Shown here: positions 43,732 through 51,244 of the stretch, one piece after another
Layout: each line of letters starts with the position of its first letter
How positions within the stretch are numbered: position 1 is the first letter of the stretch
NCBI RefSeq assembly: GCF_020740535.1
Contig: NZ_CP082362.1
Location: 5,144,501-5,208,500, forward strand
Direction: 5' to 3'
From: Streptomyces profundus
Lineage (GTDB): Bacteria > Actinomycetota > Actinomycetes > Streptomycetales > Streptomycetaceae
DNA length: 64,000 nucleotides
The notes under the pieces: model-generated
Told to the model about the DNA's origin: nothing
What the model saw: the letters and a program-made list of their open reading frames with translations, nothing else
The model's database searches: none
Translations under genes and position numbers: made by a program

Positions 43732-43748
43732 GGTTCGGTTTTCGGGAG
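43714..43748. promoter_or_regulatory. Composite operator, site D (before the U32-like gene)
   Basis: GTTCGGCAT (43714-43722), a 10-bp spacer and GTTCGGTTT (43733-43741), 19 bp apart as at the other sites. The inverted end half is poorly kept. It spans the first codons and the 44-bp gap after the dehydrogenase gene, suggesting an internal promoter. Confidence 0.6.
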
Positions 43749-43775
43749 GTGGGTGGCCACCGCTTGGCCCGCCGG

Positions 43776-44792
43776 TCAGGGCGTCAGCAGCACCTTGCCC
43801 ACGGCCGGGTCACCGCTGCCGACCAGTTTCATCGCTTCCCCGAAAGACGCCAGGGGAAGCTGATGCGAGATCAGTTTCCTGGGACGGAGCAACCCGTGGT
43901 CGAAGGCGTGCACAGCGTAGGACCAGGCCGCCGGCGGGGCGCCGAACACATTGGTCACGGTCAGTTGGTTGACCAACAACAGCACGGGGTCGAGGCCCTT
44001 GGCGCCCGGCTCGGGAACCCCGGTGAGCACCACCCGGCCGCCCCGGCGCGCGAGCCGGCAGGCGTCGGCGGCGGTGCCCGGGGCGCCCGCCGTCTCCACC
44101 ACCAGGTCGAACTCCCCTTCGGCGGCGTCCAGTCCGTCGGGCGCCAGGGTGTCCCTCGCGCCCATCTCACGGGCCAGCTCCAGGGGCCTCGGCCGGGGAT
44201 CGACGGCCAGCAGCGCCACGGGCGACGAGGCCGCGAGCAGCTGGGTGGCCAACAGGCCGAGCGTGCCGCAGCCCAGCACGGCGATCCGTTCCCCGGCGCG
44301 CGGCGCGGCGCGCAGCACGGCGGCGGCCACCACGGCCGCCGGCTCAAGCAGCGCGGCGGCCGTCAGATCGGCGTCCGGGGCCAGCGGGTGCAGCAGCCGC
44401 GCCGGGAGCCTCAGGAAGTCGGCGAAGGCGCCCGGCTCGGTGAAGCCGGTCTCCGCGTAGCCGCTGGTGCAGAGCGTCTGTTCACCGGCCCGGCAGCGCG
44501 CGCAGCGCTGGCAGGCGCGGAAGCCCTCGGCCACCGTGCCGCGCCCGAGCAGCGCCGGATCGACGCCGGGGCCCACCGCGTCCACCGTGCCCGACCACTC
44601 GTGCCCCGGCACCACCGGATAGCGGACATAGCCGGCCGGCCGGGTGCCGTCGAACAGCTCCCGGTCGCTGGCGCAGACCCCGGCCGCGTGCACCGCCACC
44701 CTGACCTCGCCGGGTCCTGGGTCCGGGCGTTCGCCCTCCACCAGCCGGAAGACGCCCGGCTCGTCGACGACGACGCTGCGCGCGCCGACCAT
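43776..44792 (-). CDS. Zinc-dependent medium-chain dehydrogenase
   Basis: A 338-residue MDR dehydrogenase. Structural zinc is bound by four Cys in RACQRCARCRAGEQTLCTSG near 85-104. The catalytic site includes Cys38 in AGVCASDRE, GHEWSG near 58 and the second-site Glu. The NAD(P) motif is AVLGCGTLGLLATQL near 165. It resembles sorbitol/threonine/arabinitol dehydrogenases. In this operon it is the best candidate for oxidising an aldose or an alditol. ATG 44792 shares a base with the stop of the enolase gene (TGATG), so they are coupled. Confidence 0.88.
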   Translation of the reverse strand: MVGARSVVVDEPGVFRLVEGERPDPGPGEVRVAVHAAGVCASDRELFDGTRPAGYVRYPVVPGHEWSGTVDAVGPGVDPALLGRGTVAEGFRACQRCARCRAGEQTLCTSGYAETGFTEPGAFADFLRLPARLLHPLAPDADLTAAALLEPAAVVAAAVLRAAPRAGERIAVLGCGTLGLLATQLLAASSPVALLAVDPRPRPLELAREMGARDTLAPDGLDAAEGEFDLVVETAGAPGTAADACRLARRGGRVVLTGVPEPGAKGLDPVLLLVNQLTVTNVFGAPPAAWSYAVHAFDHGLLRPRKLISHQLPLASFGEAMKLVGSGDPAVGKVLLTP

Positions 44793-45964
44793 CAGCGGCC
44801 CCCGCCCTGGGCGCCCTCGCGCTTCTCCCAGCCCTCGGCCCACAGGTCGAACCTGGCCTGCTGCTGGGGGAACTCGGCTGCCGCATCCGTGTCCAGCGTG
44901 ACGCCGAGGCCCGGCGCGTCCGAGAGCGTGAAGTAGCCGTCCACCACCTCCGGCGCGCCCTTCACCACCTTCTTGATCTCCGCGTCGGCGAAGTCGTTGA
45001 AGTGCTCAAGGATCTTGAAGTTCGGTGTGCAGCCGGCCAGTTGCAGGCTGGCGGCGGTGAGCACCGAGCCACCCACGTTGTGCGGTGCGATCAGCACATA
45101 GTGCGTCTCGGCGGTGGCCGCGAGCTTGCGCATCTCGCCGATGCCGCCGAGATGGCCGAGATCGGGCTGGATGATGTCGGCCGCCTGCGACTCGAACAGC
45201 TCCCGGAACTCGATCCGGTCGTGGATGCGCTCCCCGGTGGCGATCGGCAGCGTGGTCTTCTCCGCCACCTTCTTCAGCGCCTTGAGGTTCTCCGGCGGCA
45301 CCGGCTCCTCCAGCCAGGAGGGGGCGAACGGCTCCAGCTCCCTGGCCAGCCGGATCGCCGTGGCCGGGCTGAACCGGCCGTGCATCTCCAGCAGCAGCTC
45401 CCGCTCGGGGCCGATGGCGTCCCGCACGGCCTCCACCAGTGACAGCGAGCGCACCGTCTCGGCGTGGTCGAGCTCGAAGCTGCCGGTGCCGAACGGGTCG
45501 AGCTTGAGCGCCAGGTAGCCGCGCTCGACGACCGCCTCGGCCGCCTTGTGGAACGCCTCGGGGGTGCGTTCCACGGTGTACCAGCCGTTGGCGTACGCCT
45601 TGACCCGGTTGTCCGACACATCGGCCCGGCCGCCGAGCAGCTGCCAGACGGGCACCCCGAGGGCCTGGCCCTTGATGTCCCAACAGGCCATCTCCACGAC
45701 CGCGATGCCGGACATCACGATCTCGCCGGCCCGGCCGTAGTCGCCCGTCTTCATCCGGCGCACCAGATCCTCGACGGCGAACGGGTCGGAGCCGGCGATG
45801 TGGTTGGCCTCCGCCTCCCGGAGGTAGCCGAGCAGGGCGTCGGTGTGCCCGAGCATCCGCGTCTCGCCGACCCCGGTCAGTCCCTCGTCGGTGTGCACCT
45901 GGACATAGGTCAGGTTCCGCCAGGGTGTGCCCACGACATGTGTGCTGATTCCGGTGATGCGCAC
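44792..45964 (-). CDS. Enolase-superfamily sugar-acid dehydratase (mandelate racemase/galactonate dehydratase type)
   Basis: A 390-residue enzyme. The N-terminal capping domain (VHTDEGLTGVGETRMLG) leads to a TIM barrel with KLDPFGTG (family Lys-x-Asp variant), EMHGRFSPATAIRLARELE (metal ligand region), WLEEPVPPENL (second metal Glu), IATGERIHDR (third Glu) and the catalytic His in APHNVGG. These features fit D-galactonate/gluconate/arabinonate dehydratases of the mandelate-racemase subgroup, giving a 2-keto-3-deoxy acid. ATG 45964 starts the seven-gene operon. Operator E sits immediately upstream. Exact substrate unassigned. Confidence 0.85.
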   Translation of the reverse strand: MRITGISTHVVGTPWRNLTYVQVHTDEGLTGVGETRMLGHTDALLGYLREAEANHIAGSDPFAVEDLVRRMKTGDYGRAGEIVMSGIAVVEMACWDIKGQALGVPVWQLLGGRADVSDNRVKAYANGWYTVERTPEAFHKAAEAVVERGYLALKLDPFGTGSFELDHAETVRSLSLVEAVRDAIGPERELLLEMHGRFSPATAIRLARELEPFAPSWLEEPVPPENLKALKKVAEKTTLPIATGERIHDRIEFRELFESQAADIIQPDLGHLGGIGEMRKLAATAETHYVLIAPHNVGGSVLTAASLQLAGCTPNFKILEHFNDFADAEIKKVVKGAPEVVDGYFTLSDAPGLGVTLDTDAAAEFPQQQARFDLWAEGWEKREGAQGGGR

Positions 45965-45982
45965 GGGCTCGGACCTCCAGCT

Positions 45983-46017
45983 GTTCGATATTTCGTCATG
46001 CGTTCGAAATGCTGAGC
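45983..46017. promoter_or_regulatory. Composite 35-bp operator, site E (enolase-operon promoter)
   Basis: GTTCGATAT (45983-45991), a 10-bp spacer, GTTCGAAAT (46002-46010) and GCTGAGC, which keeps five of seven bases of the GCCGAAC end half. It lies 18 bp upstream of the first gene of the minus-strand sugar operon. Confidence 0.7.
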
Positions 46018-46092
46018 AGAACGTAATGACCCAGCCGTTCCGCTGTCAATGGCGCGGACGGGCGCGGGGCCGGAACGGAGCCCGTGGCGCGG

Positions 46093-47019
46093 TCAGTCGA
46101 CCGTCGCCCGCGTGACCTCTTCATAGGCCAGGGCGGCGAGTGAGGACTGCCCCTCCCTGCTCGGATGGAACCAGTCCCAGTCGCTGATGTGGTCCGTCGT
46201 GAAGGCGAAGTCGAACGTGGCGCCCCCGTCGTAACGGCAGAGCGCGTCCGCCGCGCAGACCTCGGCCAGCGCCTCGTTGTACTCCCGCACCCGCTGGCTC
46301 ACCTCCGCCCTGCGCTCGGTGGCCTCCGCGCCCTGCTCCGTCGCGTCCGCCAGCATCGAGGGACAGACGTCGGCCAGCCGCCACACCAGCCGGGCCAGTG
46401 TCGAACCCTGGCCCTCGGCCCAGAGCCGCTCCAGATCCGGGACGCTGGACACATAGACCTGGGTGTCGGGCGAACCGGCGCGCAGCACGTCGAGCGCCGC
46501 CGCGAAGTCCGCCCGGAACTCCGCCGCGTCCGTCATCGCCGAGACCTCGGTGGCACAGGCGTCGTTGCCGCCGATCAACACCGTCACCAACTCAGGCTCC
46601 AACGCCACCGCCTCGGCCGCCTGCGCCGGCAGGTCCGCCACCACCGCCCCCGAGACCGCCAGATTCCACGTGCGGTCGGCCAACGCCTCCTCGTCCCCGA
46701 GCAGCCGCAGCGCCAGGCTGTCCACCTCGCTGTCGGTGCCGGTGGCCCACGACACCTCGGGACAGTCGGACAACAGGGCGCAGGCGTCAAAGCCGCGCGT
46801 GATGGAGTCACCCATGGCCGCTATCGACGTGGGCTCGGTGTTCCAGACCGGCCCGGCCGGCGCGCCCCGGTCCTCGGCCTCCACCTCGCCGACCGCGCCG
46901 CCCTCCTCCTCGGCGGCCCCTTCGGCCCCCTGACCGGCCGAAGTGCACCCCAGCAGCAGGGCGGCGAGCGCCAGCGGCGCGACCAGGGGGCGAGCGGCTG
47001 CGACCATGTTGACGGTCAT
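46093..47019 (-). CDS. SGNH-family hydrolase lipoprotein
   Basis: A 308-residue exported protein from ATG 47019 after GAGGAGACCCC. The signal LVAPLALAALLLGC is a lipobox (Cys about 24), followed by an acidic linker rich in Glu, Gly and Ala. SGNH blocks are block I AAMGDSITRGF, the Gly of NLAVSGAVVADLP, the Asn of VLIGGNDAC and the Asp-x-x-His in DWDWFHPSREG. It is distinct from the SGNH protein at 3669 in lacking the N-terminal beta domain. Substrate unknown; such proteins often deacylate lipids or glycans. Confidence 0.88.
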   Translation of the reverse strand: MTVNMVAAARPLVAPLALAALLLGCTSAGQGAEGAAEEEGGAVGEVEAEDRGAPAGPVWNTEPTSIAAMGDSITRGFDACALLSDCPEVSWATGTDSEVDSLALRLLGDEEALADRTWNLAVSGAVVADLPAQAAEAVALEPELVTVLIGGNDACATEVSAMTDAAEFRADFAAALDVLRAGSPDTQVYVSSVPDLERLWAEGQGSTLARLVWRLADVCPSMLADATEQGAEATERRAEVSQRVREYNEALAEVCAADALCRYDGGATFDFAFTTDHISDWDWFHPSREGQSSLAALAYEEVTRATVD

Positions 47020-47329
47020 GGGGTCTCCTCGGTTCTCCCGCTGTTCGGGCGTGCTCTCGGTGTGGGCACCGACGTTGTCCCGGCGGGCCTCGCGTCGAGC
47101 GGTAGCTTGGACCTGGCACGGGTGGGCGCCTGGTCCACGTCCTGGCTTGGCGGATCTCTGGGAAGTCGCTGGAACTCCCTGGGACAAGGCTAAGAGATGA
47201 CCGGACGTCATGGGGTGTCCGCTTTGCCGAGAAAAGACGTCAGTGGTGTTTACTGTTCGTGCGCGGTTCGGGTCACGGTGGGGCGCCTCGAAGCTCGCGG
47301 CGGGCGCAGGTTGGGAAGTGGAGGTCCCG
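47020..47329. promoter_or_regulatory. Divergent promoter region between SGNH lipoprotein and DUF3145 gene
   Basis: A 310-bp gap with no gene. The right half contains a lower-GC stretch with TTGCCG and TTTACT around 47223-47252 that could serve the plus-strand gene. GGACGTCATGGGGTGTCC near 47203 is an imperfect dyad. No clear known operator. Confidence 0.5.
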
Positions 47330-47824
47330 ATGACGACACGTGGTGTTCTGTATGTGCACTCCGCCCCCCGCGCGCTGTGTCCCCATATCGAATGGGCGCT
47401 CGCCTCGGTGCTCAACTCCCGGGTGAGCCTGGAGTGGATCAGACAGCCCGTCTCCCCGGGCACCTGGCGCGCCGAGTTCTCCTGGCAGGGCGAGCCGACC
47501 ACCGCCTCCCATCTCGCCTCCGCGCTGCGCGGCTGGCAGCTGCTGCGCTACGAGGTCACCGCCGACCCCGGCTCCGCCGCCGAGGGCGAACGTTACAGCT
47601 GCACACCCGAGCTGGGCATCTACCACGCGATCACCGGGCGACACGGCGACATCATGATCCCCGAGGACCGGCTGCGCGCCGCTGCCGCCCGCGCCGCCGC
47701 GGGCGAGACCGATCTCCAGTCCGAGATCAGCCGCCTGCTGGGCAAGCCCTGGGACGACGAGCTCGAACCCTTCCGGCACGCGGGCGAGGGCGCCCCGGTG
47801 CGCTGGCTGCACCAGGTCGTCTGA
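47330..47824 (+). CDS. DUF3145 family protein
   Basis: A 164-residue cytoplasmic protein. ATG 47330 follows GGAGG. The whole chain matches the actinobacterial DUF3145 pattern: MTTRGVLYVHSAPRALCPHIEWAL at the start, WRAEFSWQGEPTTASHLASALRGWQLLRYEVTADP, YSCTPELGIYHAITGRHGDIMIPEDRL and the ending GKPWDDELEPFRHAGEGAPVRWLHQVV. It is a conserved core gene of Actinobacteria, often near lipid genes; its biochemical role is unknown. Confidence 0.92.
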   Translation: MTTRGVLYVHSAPRALCPHIEWALASVLNSRVSLEWIRQPVSPGTWRAEFSWQGEPTTASHLASALRGWQLLRYEVTADPGSAAEGERYSCTPELGIYHAITGRHGDIMIPEDRLRAAAARAAAGETDLQSEISRLLGKPWDDELEPFRHAGEGAPVRWLHQVV

Positions 47825-47894
47825 CGCCGGCCACCGGGGCGGCCGGCGGGCGCGGCATAACCTCCCGTTCGCGAAAGCGAGTTAGCGTGCGGCC

Positions 47895-48803
47895 ATGATC
47901 GACAACAGCGCGGAACGCACCACGGATCCCACCTCCATCGCCGTGCTCGGCACCGGCATCATGGGCGCGGCGATGGCCCGCAACCTCTGCCGCGCCGGCC
48001 TCGATGTGCGGGTCTGGAACCGCACCAGGGCGAAGGCCGAACCGCTCGCCGAGGACGGCATCCTGGTCGCCGAGACCCCGGCCGAGGCCGTGACCGGCGC
48101 CGGCGTCGTCCTCACCGTCCTCCACGACGGCGACGCCGCGGCCGACGCCGTCACCGCCGCCCTCCCGGGGCTCGCCCCCGACGTCGTCTGGGCGCAGAGC
48201 TCCACCGCGGGTGTCGCCGGCCTCGACCGGCTGATCGCCCTCGCCGACCAGCACGGGCTCACCCTGATCGACGCCCCCGTGCTCGGCACCCGACAGCCGG
48301 CCGAGGAGGGCATGCTCACCATCCTGGCCGCCGGACCCGAGTCCACCAGGGGCCGCCTCGGCCCCGTGCTGGCCGCGATCGGCAGTCGCGTCGTCTGGGT
48401 CGGCGACACACCCGGCGCCGCCACCCGGCTCAAACTCGTCTGCAACAGCTGGGTGTTGGCGATCACCCACGGCACCGCCGAGGCGCTGGCGCTGGCCCGG
48501 GGCCTTGGCGTCGACGTCGCCGACTTCCTGGACGCCATCGCCGGCGGCCCGCTCGACCTCGGCTATCTGCACACCAAGGCGGCGGCCATCGAGGCCGGCG
48601 AACTGGCCCCCAGCTTCGCTGTCGACACCGCGCTCAAGGACGCCCGCCTGATCGTCGACGCGGCCGACGACGCCGGCGTCCGTCTCGACGTGGCCGCCGC
48701 TGGGCTCGAACGGCTGGCCCGCGCCTCGGCCCAGGGCCACGGCGACCGGGACATGGCCGCCTCCTACTACGCCAGCTTCGACCCCGAGCCGGCGGCCGGC
48801 TGA
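47895..48803 (+). CDS. NAD(P)-dependent beta-hydroxyacid dehydrogenase-like oxidoreductase
   Basis: A 302-residue 3-hydroxyisobutyrate dehydrogenase-family protein. The Rossmann motif is VLGTGIMGAAMARNL at about 17-31, WNRTRAKAEPL follows, the conserved Ser/Gly region is DAPVLGTRQPAEEGMLTILAAG, and the catalytic Lys is in RLKLVCNSW near 180. The family oxidises beta-hydroxyacids or reduces imines (IREDs share this fold). Asp or Tyr at the second-site position, used to tell imine reductases apart, could not be placed safely. Its 3' end overlaps that of the convergent TetR gene by 37 bp. Confidence 0.85.
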   Translation: MIDNSAERTTDPTSIAVLGTGIMGAAMARNLCRAGLDVRVWNRTRAKAEPLAEDGILVAETPAEAVTGAGVVLTVLHDGDAAADAVTAALPGLAPDVVWAQSSTAGVAGLDRLIALADQHGLTLIDAPVLGTRQPAEEGMLTILAAGPESTRGRLGPVLAAIGSRVVWVGDTPGAATRLKLVCNSWVLAITHGTAEALALARGLGVDVADFLDAIAGGPLDLGYLHTKAAAIEAGELAPSFAVDTALKDARLIVDAADDAGVRLDVAAAGLERLARASAQGHGDRDMAASYYASFDPEPAAG

Positions 48804-49396
48804 CCCAGCAGCCCCGCAACCGCGTGCCCGGCCCGGACGGCCGCGGCGGCGTCGGCACCGAGCTGGATCGAGTGGTTCAGGCTCATCATCACGCCGTACA
48901 GCTCGAAGACCAGCTGCTCGGAGTCCGTCTCGGGCGGCAGCTCCCCCCGCGCCACGGCCGTCCGCAGCTCGCCCGTCAGCCGCCGCGCCCACGCGCGGAA
49001 CTGGCGCCGCAGCAACGCCAGCACGCGGCCGTCCCTGCCGTCGAACTCGAACGTCGAGCTGACGAAGAGGCAGCCGCCGGGGAACACCCCCCGCTCCAGA
49101 TACGAGATCCACGCGGCGCAGACCGCGCGCAGCCGGGGCAACCCGGGGGTGGCGCCCGACGCGGGGCGCCACACCTCCCGGTCGAAGATCACCGCGCCGC
49201 GCTCCAGCGCGGCCAGCTGGAGGGCCTCCTTGGTGCCGAAGTGCCCGAGCAACCCCGACTTGCTGATGCCGAGATCGGCCGCCAACCGGCCCAGGGTCAG
49301 CCCGCTCAACCCCTCCACGGACGCGACGTCAACGCTCCGCTGGATGATGCGCTCTCGGGTTCGCCCGGCCTCGGCCAGGGAGTGACGGGGGCTCAT
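48767..49396 (-). CDS. TetR-family regulator
   Basis: A 209-residue TetR regulator. The HTH (TRERIIQRSVDVASVEGLSGLTLGRLAADLGISKSGLLGHFGTKEALQLA) spans about 12-61. The ligand domain contains AVCAAWISYLERGVFPGGCLFVSSTFEFDGRDG, typical of the TetR_C_6/YcdC-like group. ATG 49396. It is divergent from a second FabH-type gene with a 26-bp palindrome between them, and convergent with and overlapping the oxidoreductase at 47895. It probably represses the FabH-like gene and itself. Confidence 0.9.
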   Translation of the reverse strand: MSPRHSLAEAGRTRERIIQRSVDVASVEGLSGLTLGRLAADLGISKSGLLGHFGTKEALQLAALERGAVIFDREVWRPASGATPGLPRLRAVCAAWISYLERGVFPGGCLFVSSTFEFDGRDGRVLALLRRQFRAWARRLTGELRTAVARGELPPETDSEQLVFELYGVMMSLNHSIQLGADAAAAVRAGHAVAGLLGQPAAGSGSKLA

Positions 49397-49422
49397 GACT
49401 CCACTATAGAGACCTTCGGCCT

Positions 49423-49448
49423 ATAGCGTCCGACCGGTCGGTCGCTAT
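49423..49448. promoter_or_regulatory. 26-bp palindrome, TetR operator
   Basis: ATAGCG-T-CCGACCGGTCGG-T-CGCTAT: arms are perfect apart from the single T on each side. It lies between the divergent TetR (49396) and FabH-like (49450) starts and leaves no room for a ribosome site, suggesting short or leaderless transcripts. Confidence 0.88.
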
Positions 49449-49449
49449 C

Positions 49450-50403
49450 ATGCCTCCCATGACGCGCATCCACGCCCTCGGGCACTACCAGCCCGAGCAG
49501 GTCCTCACCAACGACGAACTCGCCACGATGGTGGACACCAACGACGCCTGGATCAGGCAGCGCACCGGGATCGCCACCCGGCACATCGCCAGGGACGAGT
49601 CCGTCGCCGACCTCGCCACCGCGGCGGCGGGCAAGGCGCTGGCCGCCTCGGGGCTGGCCCCCGAGCAGATCGGCCAGGTGGTCGTCGCCACCTGTAGCGC
49701 CAGGGACCGGGTCCCCAGCAACGCGGCCAGGGTCGCCGGCCGGCTCGGCATCCCCGACGCCGTCACCTTCGACCTGAACAACGGCTGCGCCGGCTTCACC
49801 ACGGCGCTCGCCATCGCCGACCACACGGTGCGCGCCGGCGCGGCGTCCCACGCGCTGGTGATCGGCGCCGAGCGGATGTCCGAGGTCACGGACTGGACGG
49901 ACCGCTCCAGCTGCGTCCTGCTCGGCGACGGCGCCGGCGCCGTGGTGATCGGCCCGGAGGAGCCGGACGCCCAGCACGACGGCATCGGCCCGGTCGTCTG
50001 GGGCTCCGACCCGACGCGCGCCGACGCGGTCCGCCTTGAGGGAGCGTGGCAGCCCAGGTTCGGGCAGGAGGGCCAGACGGTCTTCCGCTGGGCCACCACC
50101 GAGTTGGCGCCCATCGCCCGCCTCGCCCTTGAGCGGGCCGGCGTCGCCCCCGCCGAGCTGGCCGGCATCGTCACCCACCAGGCCAACCTGCGCATCATCG
50201 AATCGCTGGCCCGGCAGCTGAAGGCGCCCGACGCCGTGGTCGCCACGGACGTCGTGCGCTCCGGCAACACCTCCGCGGCCTCCGTCCCGCTGGCGCTGGC
50301 CAAGCTGGTCGAACGCCGCGAGATCCCGATCGGCGCCCCCGTCCTCCTCTTCGCCTTCGGCGGCGGCCTCTCCTGGTCGGGACAGGTCATCCGCTGCCCC
50401 TGA
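49450..50403 (+). CDS. Second 3-oxoacyl-ACP synthase III (FabH-like)
   Basis: A 317-residue KAS III-type thiolase-fold protein; ATG 49450 or 49459. The catalytic triad is complete: Cys113 in LNNGCAGF, His in VTHQANLRI and Asn in RSGNTSAAS. It differs from the FAS-operon FabH at 52955 over much of its length, including NACSARDRVPSN-like substitutions (here CSARDRVPSN) at the substrate tunnel. It is divergent from a TetR gene over a strong palindrome. It may prime fatty-acid or polyketide synthesis with a special acyl-CoA; substrate unknown. Confidence 0.9.
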   Translation: MPPMTRIHALGHYQPEQVLTNDELATMVDTNDAWIRQRTGIATRHIARDESVADLATAAAGKALAASGLAPEQIGQVVVATCSARDRVPSNAARVAGRLGIPDAVTFDLNNGCAGFTTALAIADHTVRAGAASHALVIGAERMSEVTDWTDRSSCVLLGDGAGAVVIGPEEPDAQHDGIGPVVWGSDPTRADAVRLEGAWQPRFGQEGQTVFRWATTELAPIARLALERAGVAPAELAGIVTHQANLRIIESLARQLKAPDAVVATDVVRSGNTSAASVPLALAKLVERREIPIGAPVLLFAFGGGLSWSGQVIRCP

Positions 50404-50454
50404 CGAACCGCCCGGGCGGCGGGGACTGTCAGTGCCGGCTGGCACGATTCGCCC

Positions 50455-51108
50455 ATGACTGACTCCGCCGCCATCAGGGCGTACTGGGACGCCGCCGCGC
50501 ACGGGTTCGACGACGAGCCGGACCACGGGCTGCGCCAGGAGCCGACCCGTGCCGCGTGGGCCGCACGCCTGGCCTCCTGGATACCGGGGCCCGCGCGGGA
50601 CGTTCTCGACGTCGGCTGCGGCACCGGCTCGCTCTCCCGGCTGCTGGCCGAGGCGGGGCACCGGGTCACGGGGGTGGACCTCGCGCCGAGGATGGTCGAT
50701 CAGGCGCGCGCCAAGCTGGCCGCCGCCGGCCTTCGGGGCAGGTTCCTGGTGGGCGACGCCGAGGCCCCGCCCACCGGCGAAGACACCTTCGACGCGGTTC
50801 TGTGCCGGCACCTGGTGTGGACCCTGCCCGACCCCCGTGCCGCGCTGCGCGCCTGGGTCTCGCTGCTTCGTCCTGGGGGCACGCTCCTGCTGGTCGAGGG
50901 GCGGTGGCGGCAGCCGGGCCAGGCCGGCCAGGGCTATGTCGCCGGGGCGGCGGAGCTGCCCTGGAACGGCGGCGTAGCCGCGGCGGAACTGGCCGCCGCC
51001 GTCCGGCCCCTGGTGGCTCGGGCGCGTGTCGAGCCGCTCGGCGGCGACCCCGCGCTGTGGGGTGGGCCGGTGGCCGACGAACGCTACGCGCTGATCGCCC
51101 GCGTCTGA
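50455..51108 (+). CDS. Class I SAM-dependent methyltransferase
   Basis: A 217-residue methyltransferase. Motif I is VLDVGCGTGSLSRLL near 50-64, the SAM-ribose acidic strand VTGVDLAP near 74, and motif post-I/II VLCRHLVWTLPDPRAALRAWVSLLRPGG. No membrane segment or carrier domain. It follows the FabH-like gene by 51 bp and may share a transcript, which would fit a small acyl or methyl-modified product, but this is inference. Acceptor unknown. Confidence 0.88.
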   Translation: MTDSAAIRAYWDAAAHGFDDEPDHGLRQEPTRAAWAARLASWIPGPARDVLDVGCGTGSLSRLLAEAGHRVTGVDLAPRMVDQARAKLAAAGLRGRFLVGDAEAPPTGEDTFDAVLCRHLVWTLPDPRAALRAWVSLLRPGGTLLLVEGRWRQPGQAGQGYVAGAAELPWNGGVAAAELAAAVRPLVARARVEPLGGDPALWGGPVADERYALIARV

Positions 51109-51191
51109 CCTGGCGGTCGGCCACCGGCCGCGCTGGCCACACGGGGCGGCGGGCGGCGGGCCCCGCGCAGACCGCCGCAGCCTCAGAGATC

Positions 51192-51224
51192 TGTGGGACC
51201 CCGGGCGAAGCCCGGGGTCCCACA
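51192..51224. terminator. Bidirectional terminator hairpin
   Basis: A perfect 15-bp stem, TGTGGGACCCCGGGC with its complement around a GAA loop. Located between the convergent methyltransferase (ends 51108) and fabF (ends 51245). Confidence 0.92.
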
Positions 51225-51244
51225 AGGGCGGTTGTGCGGCGCGG

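Noticed and set aside
41347..43863. An 838-residue plus-strand frame opposite the sugar-binding and U32-like genes
   Set aside because: Antisense to two coupled minus-strand genes with clear family motifs.
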